In this document: piece after piece, positions 1 through 12,224 of the stretch
How positions within the stretch are numbered: position 1 is the stretch's first letter
Layout: each line of letters begins with the position of its first letter
Assembly: GCA_946894095.1 (NCBI GenBank)
Contig: OX335642.1
Coordinates: 14,147,021 to 14,211,020, forward strand
Direction of reading: 5' to 3'
DNA: 64,000 bases
DNA from: Incurvaria masculella
Lineage: Eukaryota > Arthropoda > Insecta > Lepidoptera > Incurvariidae
Position numbers and translations under genes: made by a program
Notes under the pieces: model-generated
What the model was told of the DNA's origin: nothing
The model's input: only the letters and a program-made list of their open reading frames with translations
Database searches by the model: none

Positions 1-1169
1 TACTACTCTGCGCTTGCATCTTGCGCCTTAGCTATTCTCGAACGGAGTCAGAGTGCAGGCGTGTACACTTGACAGGAAAACAGATGAGCAGCGGTAAGCG
101 AACTTGTTTTCAGTGTCCACGACACTCGTTGTCGTTGACTGACCCAGATTGTGAAATGTGCACTAGGGTGGCGCAACTCAGTACGAAATTTTGAATGTTG
201 CTATTGGCGTACCAAATATTAGCGTCCAACATGGTGACTATGTCAATCATGCTCGTATGCTGCCGCTCGTGGAACTATCTCAAAATGAGAATGCGCGAAG
301 ATAATGGTGTGATTTTGTCTTACTCGTTTAACCAACTGTGATCGAAAGAAAAAAACCTCTCACCTGAAAGACTGTTCTCGTGTCACCAGATCCTACAACC
401 TATCAGCATGCTAATTTTTTATAAAATTTCAATCAATTTTTGGATCATCCATATCATTATTTTTTATCATAGGTGCCATTTCTGGATTCCCAGCAATAAT
501 ATACGGTTTCAGAGTACCCAGCGATTGACTTAATGTTAACTTCATTGATCATTTTGTTCGTTAATGTTAGATCTTCAACAAATACATAAATATTACTACA
601 AAGTAGATATTAGGAAAATATGAAGAGAATAACATCCTGACATAAAAATATATCAAAAGATAATGGCAGTTCCATGCAGCAATGCATACGTGAAAACAGC
701 CGCTCGAAAGAAACGGAATTAAACACGATGAAAGCATTAATATGAATTTAGTGTAAGTACCTAATTTGAAGTTTGCAACATACAACGGCCTCGACCAAAA
801 GATTAAGGGTAACAAAAACTATTCAAAATCTATAACCAACAGATATATGTGATTACTTGCACACTTAGACCTTTTAGCTTCACGAGTATCTTATTCTGAG
901 CCCTAGCTGAACAAATCCATATGCCGGGCCAAGATCATTTATATCGTTCTTGTGCCGGGTAATATTTGTTAATAATTTAATCTGGCTATGGATCTTGTGG
1001 AAATTGTTTAATTACAACGGAAATAACTGTTTCCCCTAATGGTAAGGTTAATTTCACGGAATACCAAAAAATCTACAAGGTATTTACTCCAGGCCTAAAT
1101 ATGTTTAAAATAAACTTGCATTCCACCAGAAATTGATTTGTGACACTTTAAAAGAAGGAATGCTTGCTA
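1..1169. other. No gene seen
   Basis: AT-rich DNA without a recognisable domain, repeat family or splice-linked frame. An 82-codon minus-strand frame (567-815) is low-complexity hydrophobic and AT-driven. Confidence 0.5.
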
Positions 1170-1375
1170 AAACAGTGTGATTTTTTGTAAAGATCTTACC
1201 TCACGCTGCCGTCAGACCAGCGACGAAGGCTGCTCTAGCTCACGCTTCAAGCCGTTTCGTCGCCGCGGCCTTCGCCGCATCACACAAGCCACGATCCCAC
1301 CAATCAAAAGCCCGCACGCACGGAGCGGCAGCCAATCACAGCGCAGTTCGAGCGACGGTTACTTTTAAATCTAGC
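1170..1375 (+). promoter_or_regulatory. GC-rich stretch with CCAAT-type boxes
   Basis: Contains two CCAATC motifs (about 1298 and 1332) spaced near 35 bp, then TACTTTTAAATC about 30 bp further. The composition contrasts with AT-rich flanks. A promoter is possible but no downstream gene is recognisable. Confidence 0.2.
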
Positions 1376-3290
1376 TAATATCGAGGCGTTCGCGCAATCA
1401 CAATGACTTTGCTTAAAGGTAATTTCAACGTTTTCATTTACAAATAAATAAAAATCTTGAAAATTAAGGCAGGATGAACTGTTTACAGACTAAAGTCGAA
1501 AGTCTTCAGCACCGGAGCGAACGTCCTAGGTCTATTTATGTACAGTTAACTGTTTAATCTCACTAAAGAACACTCGCGGAAGATAGGGGCGTCACTCCCT
1601 AAGAGTTTTTCGCACGATCCTTGCGGTTTGCGTGGTCGTTGGGTGGGTGTAGGTGCTCTCACCTCCAGGTGTTGGGAGGGATTAATCGGTGGGAGAGAGG
1701 CGGCGACATGCTTCTATCTCGCTCCATTTAAGGCTTCAGTGGGGTGTTTGAGTCGGACCAGACTGTCCACGGCCCGTCAACCTGAAATAATAAAAGAAAA
1801 TGTTAAACTTTAATGGCCTTAAACGTGACGAAGTCGTCATGGAACTTGATTGCATGGTGATATTCCTTTTAGGTACGCATATCTAGCCACGGGCCACGGG
1901 GATACATACTTAATGTCTGTTTATCACCTAAACCATAATGCACACAAACATCTTTCATAATAGGTACTTCAAACTTCACTGCATATATCATTCATATTGC
2001 ACATAGACTGTCAAGTACATGCACACAATCTCTCATTCACATATACTTAGGTAAGTAGGTTATTTTTTTAAAGAATGCAACTTTTTTTATTGGCGGAAAA
2101 TAATAATTTGAGATATTAAAAATATGATTAAATAAGTGCAACATTTACTAACATTTCAAAAATATATTTAGGCAAGTAATAAAAAGGCTAACGAGACTTC
2201 GAAAGTTGTAAAATATTAATAATTATATCTTTGGCAATACATAATGCCATGTAATTATCCGGCCTTTATTATTTTATTATGAGACGTCTATGGCGTTGCA
2301 ATTATATCGCCCCCCAAAAGTACACTGATTGCCCTTAGCGGCAAGCACGTAAATACGTTACTGAGTGGGTTCCAAACAGATTTTCAAAATTCGTAATTCG
2401 TTTTTGAGCATGAATGAACTCAAACACCAGCCAATATTTGTCGTCATATAACCATCTATGATGGACATGTGATCGGTCCAATTGTCACCTTATTGGACTG
2501 ATATGCAAGAAAATGACAAGGCTGAGTAGGGGCACATTGTGCAGATCCAAGAAATTGGAAGCATAAAAATTGTTAATGTTTTCCAGAGATTACGTCACCA
2601 GCATCAAATAATAAATTATATATATATATATATATATACATATCTGTGGTCATTAAAAAATTTAAAATTATTTTAGGCTAATATTGAAAGGTACAAATTG
2701 TAAATTTTTAAGCCTGTTTGTAATTTTTTCAGTATTTACAATTTTTAATCTTCGTCAAAATGGCAACGTATTTGGCGATTTTATAAAATTGTATCTCTCG
2801 CCCCTGCTGCCACATAGATCCCAAAATGATTACTGCAAAATGGTTCTACCTATTTGCGGAAAGATGGCGGGCCTGACCATCATCCGTAATTCGTCTTGTC
2901 TAGCGCCATCTTGTAGGGACCTTTTTGTAAAACTTACAATAAGCAGCATCTAGGACGATTACATCAGCACTAAAAAAAATGCAATGGGCACTGGTGATTT
3001 AACGATTTTTTTGGCTTCCAATTTCTTGCATGGATAAGCATATATAATGTTAAGGCTATAAATCAATGGTTACAGAACAGATGGCAGAATTGGTAGCCGC
3101 ATTGCCCGAGAAAGGTTTCCTTGGTGTTCAAGTCCAGCATTGCACTATACATTTAATTTGCCCCATCATTACGGTCGATTTATATATACACATAACAATC
3201 GTTGAAAAAAAGCGAACTGCTTTATGCTGTATCCATAACATAACTCTGAACATTCGTTTGTCAATGTTGTCTTCTATTCAAAAGTAATAT
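1376..3290. other. No gene seen
   Basis: AT-rich. Short frames only. Contains the TA microsatellite and GATGGCGGGCC / GCGCCATCTTG patches near 2864-2912, but no assignable feature. Confidence 0.5.
2610..2640. repeat. (TA)n microsatellite
   Basis: An uninterrupted TA run of about nine units near 2620-2638. Confidence 0.85.
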
Positions 3291-3299
3291 AATTTTAAC

Positions 3300-3570
3300 A
3301 ATGTGTTATCCTCTTCAACGAAGTGTGTAACAAGCCTGTGCGTCGAAACAAATTTGTGCAGTATCGTAATCGACTCGCAAGTAATTTGCAACGGAGCCAC
3401 AAAATAGAGAGTAACGGGGACGTTAGAATGCCAGATGTCGCGCCGGCACGAACCGCTACGACGACGCTAGATGGCGTTAATATTGCGCTCGCCAATTTAA
3501 CCGGCACTAGCAAAATTTCCCCCCGACTCCGTACAATAGCACAGCGTGCGGATTTTGACCGGGCGGTAAG
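3300..3570 (+). other. Unassigned open stretch ending in a consensus donor
   Basis: A plus-strand frame from about 3323 runs 80 codons to GGGCG|GTAAGT at 3565/3566. The opposite strand is also open over this stretch. Balanced composition and a good donor make an exon possible, but no family is recognised and no partner exon was found. Confidence 0.2.
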
Positions 3571-4046
3571 TTCTACATGGTAAGCCAGTGTTTCGGGGAG
3601 CTGGTCCAATTCTCCGACTAGATCTTCTAACACTTATCTGAATGTGTTCACTTAAGACATGCTTTAAAAAAAAAGTTCCTATTTACCGAACGAGGGAGTC
3701 CCCTCGAACCCACCGATGTAGAACGTTGGATCGCCTTTTTATGTCCCAACCAACTTGTTTTTTTAATATGTCTCCTTTTCTACCCAAGGGTTGAAGAAAT
3801 AATTTTCAGTGATACCACAACCCTTGCGAAGTTCTATTGTTTCGTGCAGCGGCTCTTTACAATTTTTACTTATGTTTTGATTACGTAACAAATAATGTAT
3901 TCAATCATTCTGATTTTCGTTAGATTTTCGTTCAGTCAGAACATACATTTCGAGGAGATTGTTGTGTGGGTCCCAGCACGTAAAAATAATAAAATATGGC
4001 CCACTTCATATCTTCCCGTGCATGTCGAAAGAGTCAACTAAGAGAT

Positions 4047-4185
4047 TCGTCACTCGTGTTTGGAATTCCATGTAAAACTGTAGGTTAGGTTAATTCCGCC
4101 CGGGTTGGTAGCATCGCATTGAATGAACGAGGGCGAAGCGGTCCTAAAAAAATTGCCGTGATTGTCAAAATGTTTCAAGTCCGAT
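4047..4185 (+). repeat. SINE family A fragment
   Basis: Contains CCATGTAAAACTGTAGGTTA and CCGCCCGGGTTGGTAGCATC. Body region only. Confidence 0.7.
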
Positions 4186-4269
4186 GTATATTTTTAGAGG
4201 TGGTCTAATTTTGAGTCATGAATGTGTCAACGGCAATACTTTTAGATTTATAGTGAAAGTAGAATGCGG

Positions 4270-4450
4270 GTTAATTTGTGGTTCGGAAACCATGTAAAAA
4301 TGTACTTTCTCTTTCGACCGTACTTGGGTTGGTAGTTGGTGCATCGCACGCAGATAAAATACTGGCAAAGAACCAAATTCCTTCTGGAATACGCGTGCTG
4401 TGCTAATATCACGACAGTAGGTGTGATATTAGACATCAATGCCCAGTAAT
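4270..4450 (+). repeat. SINE family A fragment
   Basis: Contains GTGGTTCGGAAACCATGTAA and CTAATATCACGACAGTAGGT, with a middle deletion. Confidence 0.65.
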
Positions 4451-4799
4451 ATAGAAAAAAAAACATGGCCGATTCGTGATACAATACGCTGCCATCAAGC
4501 CCTCCCGGGTGTGGCGGCGGGCGCGGGGGAGGAGGGCGCGTCGCCAAGGACGGCGCCCGGCGCCGCGACGCCCGGCGTCGGCGTCGGCGTCGCGTCCTTC
4601 GCCTCATCAATCCAGACTCCGTCGTGACTGGATGAGTCTATCCCTCGCCACCGCGTAATTAGTGCCATTACCTTTTGCTAACTCGGTATTGTTTCCATGC
4701 CTTTGTGATCACTGCTTAGGCAAAGAATACCTACGCTAGGCCTCTGCAAGATAGCTGGAGTCTAAGTAATCGTAAAAACATCGCATCAAAAACATGGTA

Positions 4800-4880
4800 T
4801 GAAGAAGTACCTTGTCGGCCGGAATAGTTTTCGCAGCCCCCCTGTAAGTTCGAATTCCTATGGGCGTCTTAACTGAATAT
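4800..4880 (+). repeat. Repeat family G fragment
   Basis: CGGCCGGAATAGTTTTCGCA and ATTCCTATGGGCGTC, shared with 57950-58060 and 41085-41185. Confidence 0.5.
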
Positions 4881-5522
4881 TATCTAAGATTTTATTTCAT
4901 TGAAACTGTACATATGGATGGCTAATACAACGCTACTATCTAGTAAGAGTCTCAACGACAATCTAGAACCCAATCGCGCCCAGAGTCGCTTTGCCTAGAT
5001 TATCGAACGGCAAGTGAGCTAATTCGGAAGCGAACTGACTGGCCGGCGCTACTGTCAGTGTATGCAGTTATGTATAATATCATTTAAAAGTTGCTACGCT
5101 CCTTTCGGTCGCAACCCCAGGCGGGCGGACTCTGTTTCGAGCAAACAAGAAAACAAGCTGATTAAATTTTTATTTTCCAAGTCCTGAATCGCCTGCCAAA
5201 TGTCACGGAATGTTTTACGAGTTGAGTGCAACGTGATGGGTTCCGAAGTACTTTGTTTTGTTCAATTCGCTAATGCATCTGGATGTAGGATTCCGGAGTT
5301 CATTTTGTCTTTTGGGATGCTGAAAAGCCTGACCTATTAATGTCCACAACTGCCTTTACCCAGTCAGAATAATTTGAGGGATACTTAATCACATCACATT
5401 CATACTTTTTATGATACTCTTCCTTCATTGCGAAATAATAAACTACAAGAAATAGCGAAAAAACCTCAGAAGAGTCTTGGGGCAGATTTTGATAAAACCT
5501 GAAATTTGCATTATTAGATTTA

Positions 5523-5816
5523 CAAAAAACCGGCCAAGTGCGATTCGGACTCGCCCACGAAGGGTTCCGTATCATCGTACAAAGATTTAACACAAAAAAC
5601 AGTTTTTTTTAATGGGGCCCCCCGATATACATATATTTTTTCATTTAACCTATTTGTTATAAATACATAAAATACACACTCTGTGAAAATTTTAGCTGCC
5701 TACCTATTACGGTTCATGTGAAACAGCCCTGTGCCAGACGGACGGACGGACGGACGGACAGCGGAGGCTTTGTAATAGGGTTCCGTTAGCACCCTTTGGG
5801 TACGGAACCCTTAAAA
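5523..5816 (+). repeat. Repeat family B (CCGGCCAAGTGCGAG...GGAACCCT) copy
   Basis: Starts AAAAACCGGCCAAGTGCGAT, carries (GGAC)n at about 5740-5760, ends GGGTTCCGTTAGCACCC plus TTTGGGTACGGAACCC. About 290 bp and noncoding. I recall this repeat type as very common in moth genomes. Confidence 0.85.
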
Positions 5817-5890
5817 CGTCCCGGCGAGGAAGCATACGTATCATTGTACCAACTTATAGTAGTGTCGCTTGCATGTCTTCTGTGAAGTAA

Positions 5891-6023
5891 TGTCAAACGG
5901 CAAACTAAAGGAAAGGGCTCATAAAACAATTAATGGCTTGGTTTTTAAAGTTAAATAAGGTAAGAACCATAAAATAGTATTTTTGTTTAAAAATTGCCCT
6001 TCACTTTAGTTTGCCGTTCGACA
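5891..6023. mobile_element. Small MITE with 20 bp terminal inverted repeats
   Basis: 133 bp. Left end TGTCAAACGGCAAACTAAAG, right end is its reverse complement with one mismatch. The interior is AT-rich and noncoding. Confidence 0.75.
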
Positions 6024-6109
6024 ACCCTTTAAAGAATCTTTTCCTTATAAGCGGCACTAGTGGCGTTAAAGAAAGAAAATTAACTCGTTGAGTATTCTAG
6101 TCTAGGCAC

Positions 6110-6670
6110 ATCGAGTAAGGATGGACGGGAGTGGCGACAGAGACCATATAGCGTCAGCGACGTATTAGGTGATAATACTCGCTCACGCCTGTCGTTGTGA
6201 AGTGCACGCGTGAGAAGTGCATAGGGGGGTAACCAGTGTAAGATTTAAGAAAATATGCGAGGGAATTCGATCAATTCTGAACCAATCAGAAGCGTTTATG
6301 GCGGTACCTTCTGCGCTCTTATTGCGTAGAATACTTCGCATCCACTTCTCGTGCTGAACCGGCGCGTAAGATGTAAGAAAATATTTTAGGGAATTCGATA
6401 CATTCTGCTGCAATCAGTAGTGGACGCCAAATATTCTACACAGTAAGAGCGCAGAAGATATGATTGGTGCAGAATTGCTCGAATTCCTTCACATGTTACA
6501 CCGGCTCAGCCCAGGACGCCATTTAGTGCAACGAATATTCGTTTTTGCGCGTCTCGTAAGCGAGCTGACTGGCCGGCGATGCTATCAGGGTATTATTACT
6601 AAAATGTGGCTACACCGCCGCCGCTATACGGACAATATTCGTTCGCCACTTGTTTATTACTCGCCCAGGC
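6110..6670. repeat. Family D foldback element, split by the 6235-6495 foldback
   Basis: Left part CGAGTAAGGATGGACGGGAG. Right part AGGACGCCATTTAGTGCAAC, GTAAGCGAGCTGACTGGCCG and GCTACACCGCCGCCGCTATA. Same family as 41239-41532 and 63321-63850. Confidence 0.6.
6235..6495. repeat. Foldback repeat with direct and inverted copies of one unit
   Basis: A unit with GGAATTCGATCAATTCTGAA and CTTCTGCGCTCTTATTGCGT occurs at about 6245-6345. It recurs partly in direct orientation at 6370-6425 and inverted at 6432-6488 (GTAAGAGCGCAGAAGATATG, GCAGAATTGCTCGAATTCC). The block separates two parts of a family D element. Confidence 0.65.
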
Positions 6671-6774
6671 ATTGTTAAAAAGTTGCCTAAACACCACTAA
6701 AAACCTCATGTTGTTGGTCGTGCAAGAACGGTCTTTCTGTGGACTATCCGATCATGACACTGCCCGTTTTTTTC

Positions 6775-6950
6775 CAAGTAACCTGACACGGATAGCTAAA
6801 GCCTACCATTATGATACAAGCCCAATACACCACATTCCCGAAGGAATTAGGTGTCATGCCAGGACCTTCCCTTTTTATGAGCACGGCTACACTGAGCCGG
6901 ATGCAAAAAACTCGGACCATCCCATTATGCCCCTGCCCGATTATTTTTTT
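6775..6950 (-). repeat. SINE family A partial copy
   Basis: Contains ACCTGACACGGATAGC, TCATGCCAGGACCTTCCC and GAGCACGGCTACACTGA. A second copy in the same orientation begins immediately at about 6951. Confidence 0.8.
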
Positions 6951-7350
6951 GGCCACCTGACACGGATACGTAACTACTACACAACTACCGTTATGATACT
7001 AACCTAATACACCACATTCCCGAAGTAATTAGGTGTCATGCCAGGACCTTCCCTTTATGAGCACGGCTACGCTGAACTGGATGGAAAACACAGGCATTCA
7101 TTCTTTTTGCCGCTTCTACCATATTTTCATCCAATGCCGTGGTACCAACCCGGGTGGGCTTAACCCTACCACCTATTAGGGAAAAGGGACCTATAATTTT
7201 GCATGGGTTCCGAACCATGAAACAGCTTGCAGTCGTAACGAAATGCACTTATCCAACTCAGAAAGAGAAAGAAAGTGGTGCATGACCGGGGCGAGTATTT
7301 GAACCCATACCTCTCACATGAAAGGCAGGTCCTCTAGCCCCGACACCACG
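6951..7350 (-). repeat. SINE family A copy, near full length
   Basis: Runs from ACCTGACACGGATACG through ATGCCAGGACCTTCCCTTTA and GGGAAAAGGGACCTATAATT to the tRNA-like head at about 7300-7350 (reverse complement contains TGGGTTCAAATACTC, a B box). Confidence 0.82.
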
Positions 7351-7797
7351 AGCTGTACTGTACAATTCCAAAGCATTACCGATTAAAAAAATACCCCCGT
7401 ACTGTGGTTAATACCACGGCATTATGTACGTTATTAGTCACCAATTTCTAGTTCTATAAAAGGACAACGACCGCTCGCTTTCCACTGCTGTATCCACTCC
7501 TATATAAGTCACCCGATTGCGTGGCGAGCGTGGATAAATTAAAAGTCTGTCAGTCTGGGTGTGCCGGACCTAGCGCACAAATCGGAGAATAGGCCAAACG
7601 AAAATCTAGGCTGGTGACAGAAAAACTATACAAAGTTGGAAAATTCCCATGTTATGGATGCCTACAGAACCAATACGGTAAAAACAACTAAATAAGTAAA
7701 TGAATAAATAAATAATTAAATAAATAATGAAAAACAGCTAATCTGGTTGTATGTAGCCGCCGTCTCTATGCGGATCGGATGGCGCGAGCCGCGCCCC

Positions 7798-7869
7798 TGG
7801 AGCTGCAATGGGGTGCAGGGAGTGCAGGATCGGGAATCGGGAGCCGATCCTGCACCCCATTGCAGCTCC
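7798..7869. repeat. Perfect 21 bp inverted repeat with a competing inner hairpin
   Basis: Arms are GGAGCTGCAATGGGGTGCAG (plus one outer T/A pair) and its exact reverse complement, with a ~30 bp spacer. Inside, GTGCAGGATCGG also pairs perfectly with CCGATCCTGCAC, so two alternative foldings are possible. Confidence 0.85.
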
Positions 7870-7899
7870 AATCTATCGTAAGAATATATCGTAATTTAT

Positions 7900-8285
7900 C
7901 AGAGCGGCTTATAGCTCGGGAGCACGGCGACTAGCCTTGCATGGCATTGCAGGCCATGGGTCCAAATCCCCGCCCCGTTCACACACCACCGGCATTTCGT
8001 CAAGAATGCTAGCTGTTCCATGATTTGAAACCCATGTAAAACTGTAGCTCCTTTCCCCTACTAGGCGGTAGGGTTTAGTACCGTCGCATTGGATCTAAAG
8101 ATGGTCGAAACGGCAATGACAATTTGTTCATATTTTCCATCCAATTCAATGCAGCCCTGCTCATAAAGGGAATATCCTGGCATGGAACCTAATTACTTCG
8201 GAAATGCGGTGTATTGGTCTAATATAATGACGGTGGGCGTGGAATTAGCCATCCATGTCCAGCGACATAACGGTAGTTCTATGGC
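7900..8285 (+). repeat. SINE family A copy
   Basis: tRNA-like head at 7905-7985 (GGGTCCAAATCC in the B-box place), then CCATGTAAAACTGTAGCTCC, GGTAGGGTTTAGTACCGTCG, CTGCTCATAAAGGGAATATC and a GCCATCCATGTCC end. Confidence 0.82.
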
Positions 8286-8289
8286 AGAA

Positions 8290-10545
8290 AGGATTATCTG
8301 CAGTTTTGACCAATAATGGGCATAATCCATAAATAATTCTGAAATATCTCTCTACGACCTGGCAAACGGGTTGAAGACTGTATCTTAACCCTGTTCGAAA
8401 AACCATTTTGAGCCATCTCTATTCACAAGAAAGCACACCTCTTCTTGCCATACTATTTGTAAAACTGCAGATAGTCCCTTCTGCCATAACACTACAATAC
8501 TACAAACAAATATCATCTGTTCACACGCGGTAGAAGTTAAACCTTCCGAATTAACAGACCGAGACTAGTTCACTCTGTTGCAGGATAATTCATATAGATG
8601 CATGTGTATGTCTCTTTTCCGGTCGCTTTTTCGATTCATCGAGTTCCAAATCACAATGGTGCTAAAAAAGTTTTCACTTCTAAAACATTCAACGAGCACG
8701 TAATACAGTACAGTCCCCACGCAGCTAATAATTAATGTGCGCAAGGCATTCACATATCACCGGTCACAGCCGACCCCTCTCGTGCTAGGATATGCGTCGC
8801 ACGCAAACACCTCTAAGAACAATTTGTCCATCGCGGCGACAATGCGTTACGTGCTAGTGGCAACACCGCACCGGAAGGATGCAATTGAGTGCGCGTGCGG
8901 CGTTTCCGCCACGCCGCCACGTTGCGTGCACGGTATCGCCCTTCTCTAATACTTTTAATACATGCCTTGAAAATTTAAAATTAAATATATTTGTTGAGAC
9001 ATTAGAGACACTGGTAAACACTTTAGAGACGCTCATGAAATTAGAAACGTTTTATAATATGATTCTCTAGCTGAAGTGCCGCCGCCGCCGCCAGCGCCCC
9101 TCGAGCCAATTTCGTTTTAGAGATTCACCCGAGTGGAGCCCGGTAAAATGTGATCCGAAGAGGCGCTACTCTAGCTTACTATATTTTGACCGATACTAAA
9201 AAAAATATAACTTCGGTTAGTTAGTAAGGCGCCCATTTAACTAGATTTAGGAGCATCACAATTACTTTTTGAAAACAAGCAAATGCGTTTATAATAACCA
9301 TGAAACTGAATGAATGCTATTCGGAATATCTTTCCAAAACATATTTTGCAGACCTTACACACAGTGGTCATTGAACAATGGGAACATTTTAAATACCTAT
9401 AGATGTTGTCATTCGACAGTGCCTTGTCAATCAAGATCATTCCTAAACCTCATCCTAGGGATTACTTAAAAACTTAATAAAGGTATATTGTAAATCACTT
9501 GGATTTCCACTGTTGTCATGTTGGCTGTGGTCAGCCAAGTTATTTACAATATGATTTAAACACCAACAGTAATCTAAAATTGTGAATAAAGGTAGGTTAT
9601 CATTTATTAATAATTTTAATTTGGACTACAGCATCTAAGCAGGGGATGTAATAGTATTAAAAAAATGGCACGAAAACATATTTCATCGACAAATGTATCT
9701 GCAAGTCAACAGAATCTAGCCTTATCCAAACATTAGAGTAAAACTAAGAAAACATTGTTGCATTGCGTTAGTTAGACTAGAAGGGCTCGCCGTAACATGT
9801 TTATTTCAGTAAGATTTATGCAGCTGGCGAGGTGATTCATTTAAAGTCAGCCGGTACATTAGGTGGCGTTAGAAGTTCCCCCTGCTTTACTATTATATTT
9901 ACGACTTTATCCAGGCGCGGATTTAGAATTTCGCTAGGGCAGGGCAAATTTTGCCAAAGAGGGCTTATGAAAATGTCATGCATCGTTTCAAGATCCTTGC
10001 TTGCGCGCGTTGCGGTGACGCTTGGTTCGACCCACCCTCCCTCCTCCATAGAGCCACCTCAAAATATGGTTGAGAATGGCAATGGCTTTACCCGGAGTGA
10101 TGCTCGTGAATGGGGGCTGTTTGTGGGGTCTGGCTTGCTCCAATGGGCTGAATATTATATGGCGAGAATAGTCTTCACATAAGTCATGAACTATTCCATC
10201 CGGTATGAATTGTAGATATTCGAGAATTCAAATCACTTTAGTGGATTTATCTGTGTTTTTCTAAAATCATCAATGGCATCGACGTACCAAAGCTTTTAGA
10301 TTAAGTTTATGATCAATGGTAATTACTTACTGTTAATGTTACAAGGAATTTAAATAATTTATTGATACAAAACAGGTACCAATATTTATGAACGATGGTT
10401 AAACTTTTGTAAGCTTAGGCTAAGTGGACTCTTAGATGAAAAAGGAATGGATAGGGGACTAAAAAAATTTTACGGTCCGTCAAATATAAGCTCAGTCAGC
10501 TCATATGCTCTCAGTCGGTATCAAACGTCAATCCATGCGCGTCAG
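8290..10545. other. No gene seen
   Basis: Mixed AT-rich DNA. A repeat-like GGCGCGGATTTAGAATTTCG block lies near 9914, and a similar antisense block near 39720-39780 (GGGGGAATCCGCCCCTAA). Nothing else recognised. Confidence 0.45.
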
Positions 10546-10548
10546 TTG

Positions 10549-11145
10549 TAGTACGAGAGCGGACCGTCGTCAACCCTACGTCATCGAGTAACACCATGGG
10601 ACCCATTTGTGGTTGTGCGGATTAGAATAGGCTTCCTAAAAATACTAGGTTGCCTGACCCAAACCTGGAACGTTTTGTGCAGTAGGTAATATTAAATCAC
10701 TTTTTTGGTAGAATTTAACGTCATCGAGTAACAACATGAGACCTAGCACAATCGGTAAAGGTCATCAAGAAAAACTAAAAAAAAGTAGGTTGGCTCGTCC
10801 TACCCTGGCACGTTCTGAGGTTGGCCGGTTTTAAAATGTCAAAAAAAAAAAAAAAAAACGTCATCGAGTAACAAGATGACAATACCACCATTCGATAGTC
10901 CTATGAACATACTTCATAAAAAAATTAGGTTGGCTGCCCTCAGCCTGGCACGTTTCCTACGCGGCCATGTTGAACGTCAGATGCGCCCAGTTCTTATATT
11001 CATCAATTGTTAAATTAATATAATATAACAGTTTTGTGATATGTCTATCTATAAACAGGGATGTTTTTATTGATCAGAACTCATCTTGAATAGGTTAAAA
11101 AAAACAAAAATGAAATATTTGTGATATAGGTATTGATTGATTACG
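10549..11145. repeat. Left arm of a ~7 kb inverted-repeat block (three 140-bp-spaced modules)
   Basis: Starts TAGTACGAGAGCGGACCGT. Near-identical (only scattered mismatches by eye) to the reverse complement of 16895-17500. It contains three modules starting ACGTCATCGAGTAACA at 10578, 10718 and 10858, exactly 140 bp apart. Each is followed by a variable stretch and a TAGGTTG..CCTGG.ACGTT box. A poly-A run lies near 10842. Confidence 0.9.
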
Positions 11146-11401
11146 TGATATTAGGGCATTGTCGTATCTAATTATTAACTAAGTTTAACTCAAGTTAACT
11201 TTAGGTTATGATGCACATAGTTCCGCATACTTGAAGAGTAAAAACCGGAAGTTTCATATGCATATGCTTTCGGAATCTACCGTATGGATCATTCAACGTA
11301 GGGAATCGCAACTCCAGTCAGCCCATGCCTACGGCATTAGAGGCGCACGCTTTAAATTCTGCCACGGGCCTCGTTATTACAAAATTTTAATCAGATTGTA
11401 T

Positions 11402-11965
11402 GTAAACATAACGTAATGAAGATTTTTTATAGTCATAATAAAATAAATCGCCACAAAACTTAAACCCATAAGTGAAGTATCTCAAAGTTACTATTCTTTA
11501 ATTCACATGAATTTAGGGTAAATATTCTAGAGTATATTTCCATTCTTTAAACATTTCAATGTATATGTTTTCTATAAATATATACGCAACGTTGCTGAGT
11601 CTATACAAAAGTACATGTCCACATCGTCACTCACATATTAAGGAAGTTTAGTAAGCTTTGGCGTCACTCTCTTTTCTTTATTTACGTATCTCTTTTATTA
11701 TATCGTAACAAAGTTGCAATGTATCCAAACCGAAGCGGAATTTTAAATTAACAGCTCTTAAGTCGTAGGTATAGTTTAAATAATACCTGAAAAGCTCTGT
11801 AAAAATATTTATGTATTAGTTATAGAAAACATATACATTTATATGTTTAAAGGATGGAAATAACCATGAATATTTAACCTAAAGTCCTGTGAATAAAAGA
11901 ATAGTAACTTTGTGGCGATTTATTTTATTACGACTATTAAAATTCTTCATTACATTAGGTTTACA
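11402..11965. mobile_element. Foldback MITE with long terminal inverted repeats
   Basis: Left arm (11402-11580) starts GTAAACATAACGTAATGAAG. Right arm (about 11815-11965) is its imperfect reverse complement, ending CTTCATTACATTAGGTTTAC. Each arm is about 150-180 bp, and the left arm has a ~26 bp insertion relative to the right. No coding capacity; the ~240 bp centre is AT-rich. Confidence 0.8.
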
Positions 11966-12224
11966 TTCAATCAAATTTGAATTATGTAATGAGGAGCTTC
12001 GTCGCCGAATGTAAAGCCTCTAATCTCGTAGGAATGGGCTGACAGGGGTTGAAGAAACGACCTTAAAGCGGTGCACACTCCAGTGGCAACAAGAAAACAT
12101 TTTAAAACCTGTGTACGATTTAGTCCTTCTGATGAGATGATCTTACAGCAAAAAAAAACGACATAATATTAAACCTTTAAATGCTACCACCTACAAAAAA
12201 ATAAGAGTACAATGGTTTGAGAAC

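Noticed and set aside
7440..7560. Core promoter (TATAAAAGG near 7456)
   Set aside because: A good TATA-like match, but repeats lie on both sides and no coding exon or consistent transcript structure could be seen.
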